From Planctomycetota bacterium (GTDB lineage Bacteria; Planctomycetota; E44-bin39): 50,455 bases of DNA. A program made the position numbers and the translations under genes. The notes under the pieces were generated by a model. It ran no database searches. It worked only from the letters and a program-made list of their open reading frames with translations, and was not told where the DNA came from. The stretch is from the NCBI GenBank assembly GCA_004376375.1, contig SOJX01000002.1:1-50455 (forward strand). Reading direction: 5' to 3'. Positions 50,239 to 50,455 of the stretch are shown here, one piece after another. Numbering within the stretch: position 1 is the stretch's first letter; each line of letters begins with the position of its first letter.

Positions 50239-50334
50239 GGTTCTTCAGTTCTTCGGTTCTTCGGTTCTTCGGTTGTTCGGTTCTTCGGTTCTTCGGTTGT
50301 TCGGTTCTTCGGTTGTTCGGCTATCTGGTTCATC
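50239..50334. repeat. Tandem 8-bp repeat (GGTTCTTC)
   Basis: Twelve units from 50239: mostly GGTTCTTC, with AGTTCTTC, GGTTGTTC, and at the end GGCTATCT and GGTTCATC. On the minus strand the unit is GAAGAACC, one base from the GAATAACC of the array at 32271. It sits between the stop of the gene entering from the right edge and the start of surE. Confidence 0.85.
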
Positions 50335-50346
50335 GGCTGTGTTTTA

Positions 50347-50455
50347 TCAAACCTCAGGACTCGGGTCTCGAGCTATTTCCTCAAGCCTTTTATCACTCGA
50401 AGCGGCGAAGAAGTACAGGCAGAAGGTTATCGCCATCGCTCCGAGGGCGTAGGCG
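50347..50455 (-). CDS. C-terminus of a membrane protein entering from the right edge
   Basis: Read on the minus strand, the last 35 codons are AYALGAMAITFCLYFFAASS followed by a polar tail DKRLEEIARDPSPEV and TGA at 50347-50349. It is a final membrane helix plus a short cytoplasmic tail. It is too short for a family call. It is in line with surE, separated from it by the tandem repeat. Confidence 0.5.
   Translation of the reverse strand, partial: AYALGAMAITFCLYFFAASSDKRLEEIARDPSPEV

Noticed and set aside
1..50455. tRNA or rRNA genes
   Set aside because: I looked for T-loop and anticodon-arm patterns and rRNA signatures and found none.

Overview
This 50 kb window looks like chromosomal DNA of a sulfate- or sulfite-reducing bacterium. 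The evidence is direct: the N-terminus of a sulfate adenylyltransferase (sat), a siroheme biosynthesis operon, a complete but rearranged dsrMKJOP-type membrane complex, a second DsrM/DsrK-like pair, and two DsrC-like genes. Most genes have standard stops, good Shine-Dalgarno sites and 16-17 bp spaced sigma70-like promoters, several of the form TTGCAN or TTGACG followed by TATATT or TAAAAT. Accessory genes (a DUF2330-like protein, HEAT-repeat proteins, a Kelch/IPT lipoprotein, a degenerate CHAT-TPR protein, a membrane pyrophosphatase) fit Desulfobacterota or another uncultured sulfate-reducing phylum; the phylum cannot be fixed from the sequence alone.

Layout. 0-3.6 kb: sat (leftward, partial), a decayed rex (NADH sensor) gene and a rightward siroheme operon carrying two HemD domains. 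3.7-7.0 kb: a MerR regulator with its own operator-promoter, a macro-domain protein and a DsrM/DsrK-like pair. 7.0-12.7 kb: a leftward operon in the order dsrC-like, M, J, O, P, K, then a protein made of two DsrC domains joined by a charged helical linker. 12.7-13.0 kb: a perfect consensus promoter followed by a highly structured candidate small RNA. 13.0-17.9 kb: a MerR/receiver-like regulator, a YeiH-family (putative sulfate/sulfonate) transporter interrupted by two in-frame TGA codons, a class V aminotransferase and a STAS protein. 18-50 kb: mostly housekeeping and hypothetical genes, including MscS, a 2-oxoacid:ferredoxin oxidoreductase, aroH-aroF-tyrA, pyrF, a tRNA nucleotidyltransferase, a radical SAM protein, a membrane pyrophosphatase, rsfS, an MBL-fold protein, a class IV aminotransferase, an FAD oxidoreductase and surE.

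How it fits together. Sat activates sulfate. The siroheme operon supplies the cofactor of the dissimilatory sulfite reductase, whose genes are outside the window. DsrMKJOP passes electrons between the membrane or periplasm and cytoplasmic DsrC-type thiols. The most unusual feature is the DsrC complement of the dsr operon: the single-domain protein keeps only the penultimate Cys (CysA), while the double-domain protein keeps only the upstream Cys (CysB), once in each half. This suggests a DsrC-derived thiol relay split over two polypeptides at the two ends of one operon.

A second recurrent feature is short 7-8 bp tandem repeats placed right after stop codons at several loci, some forming long hairpins.
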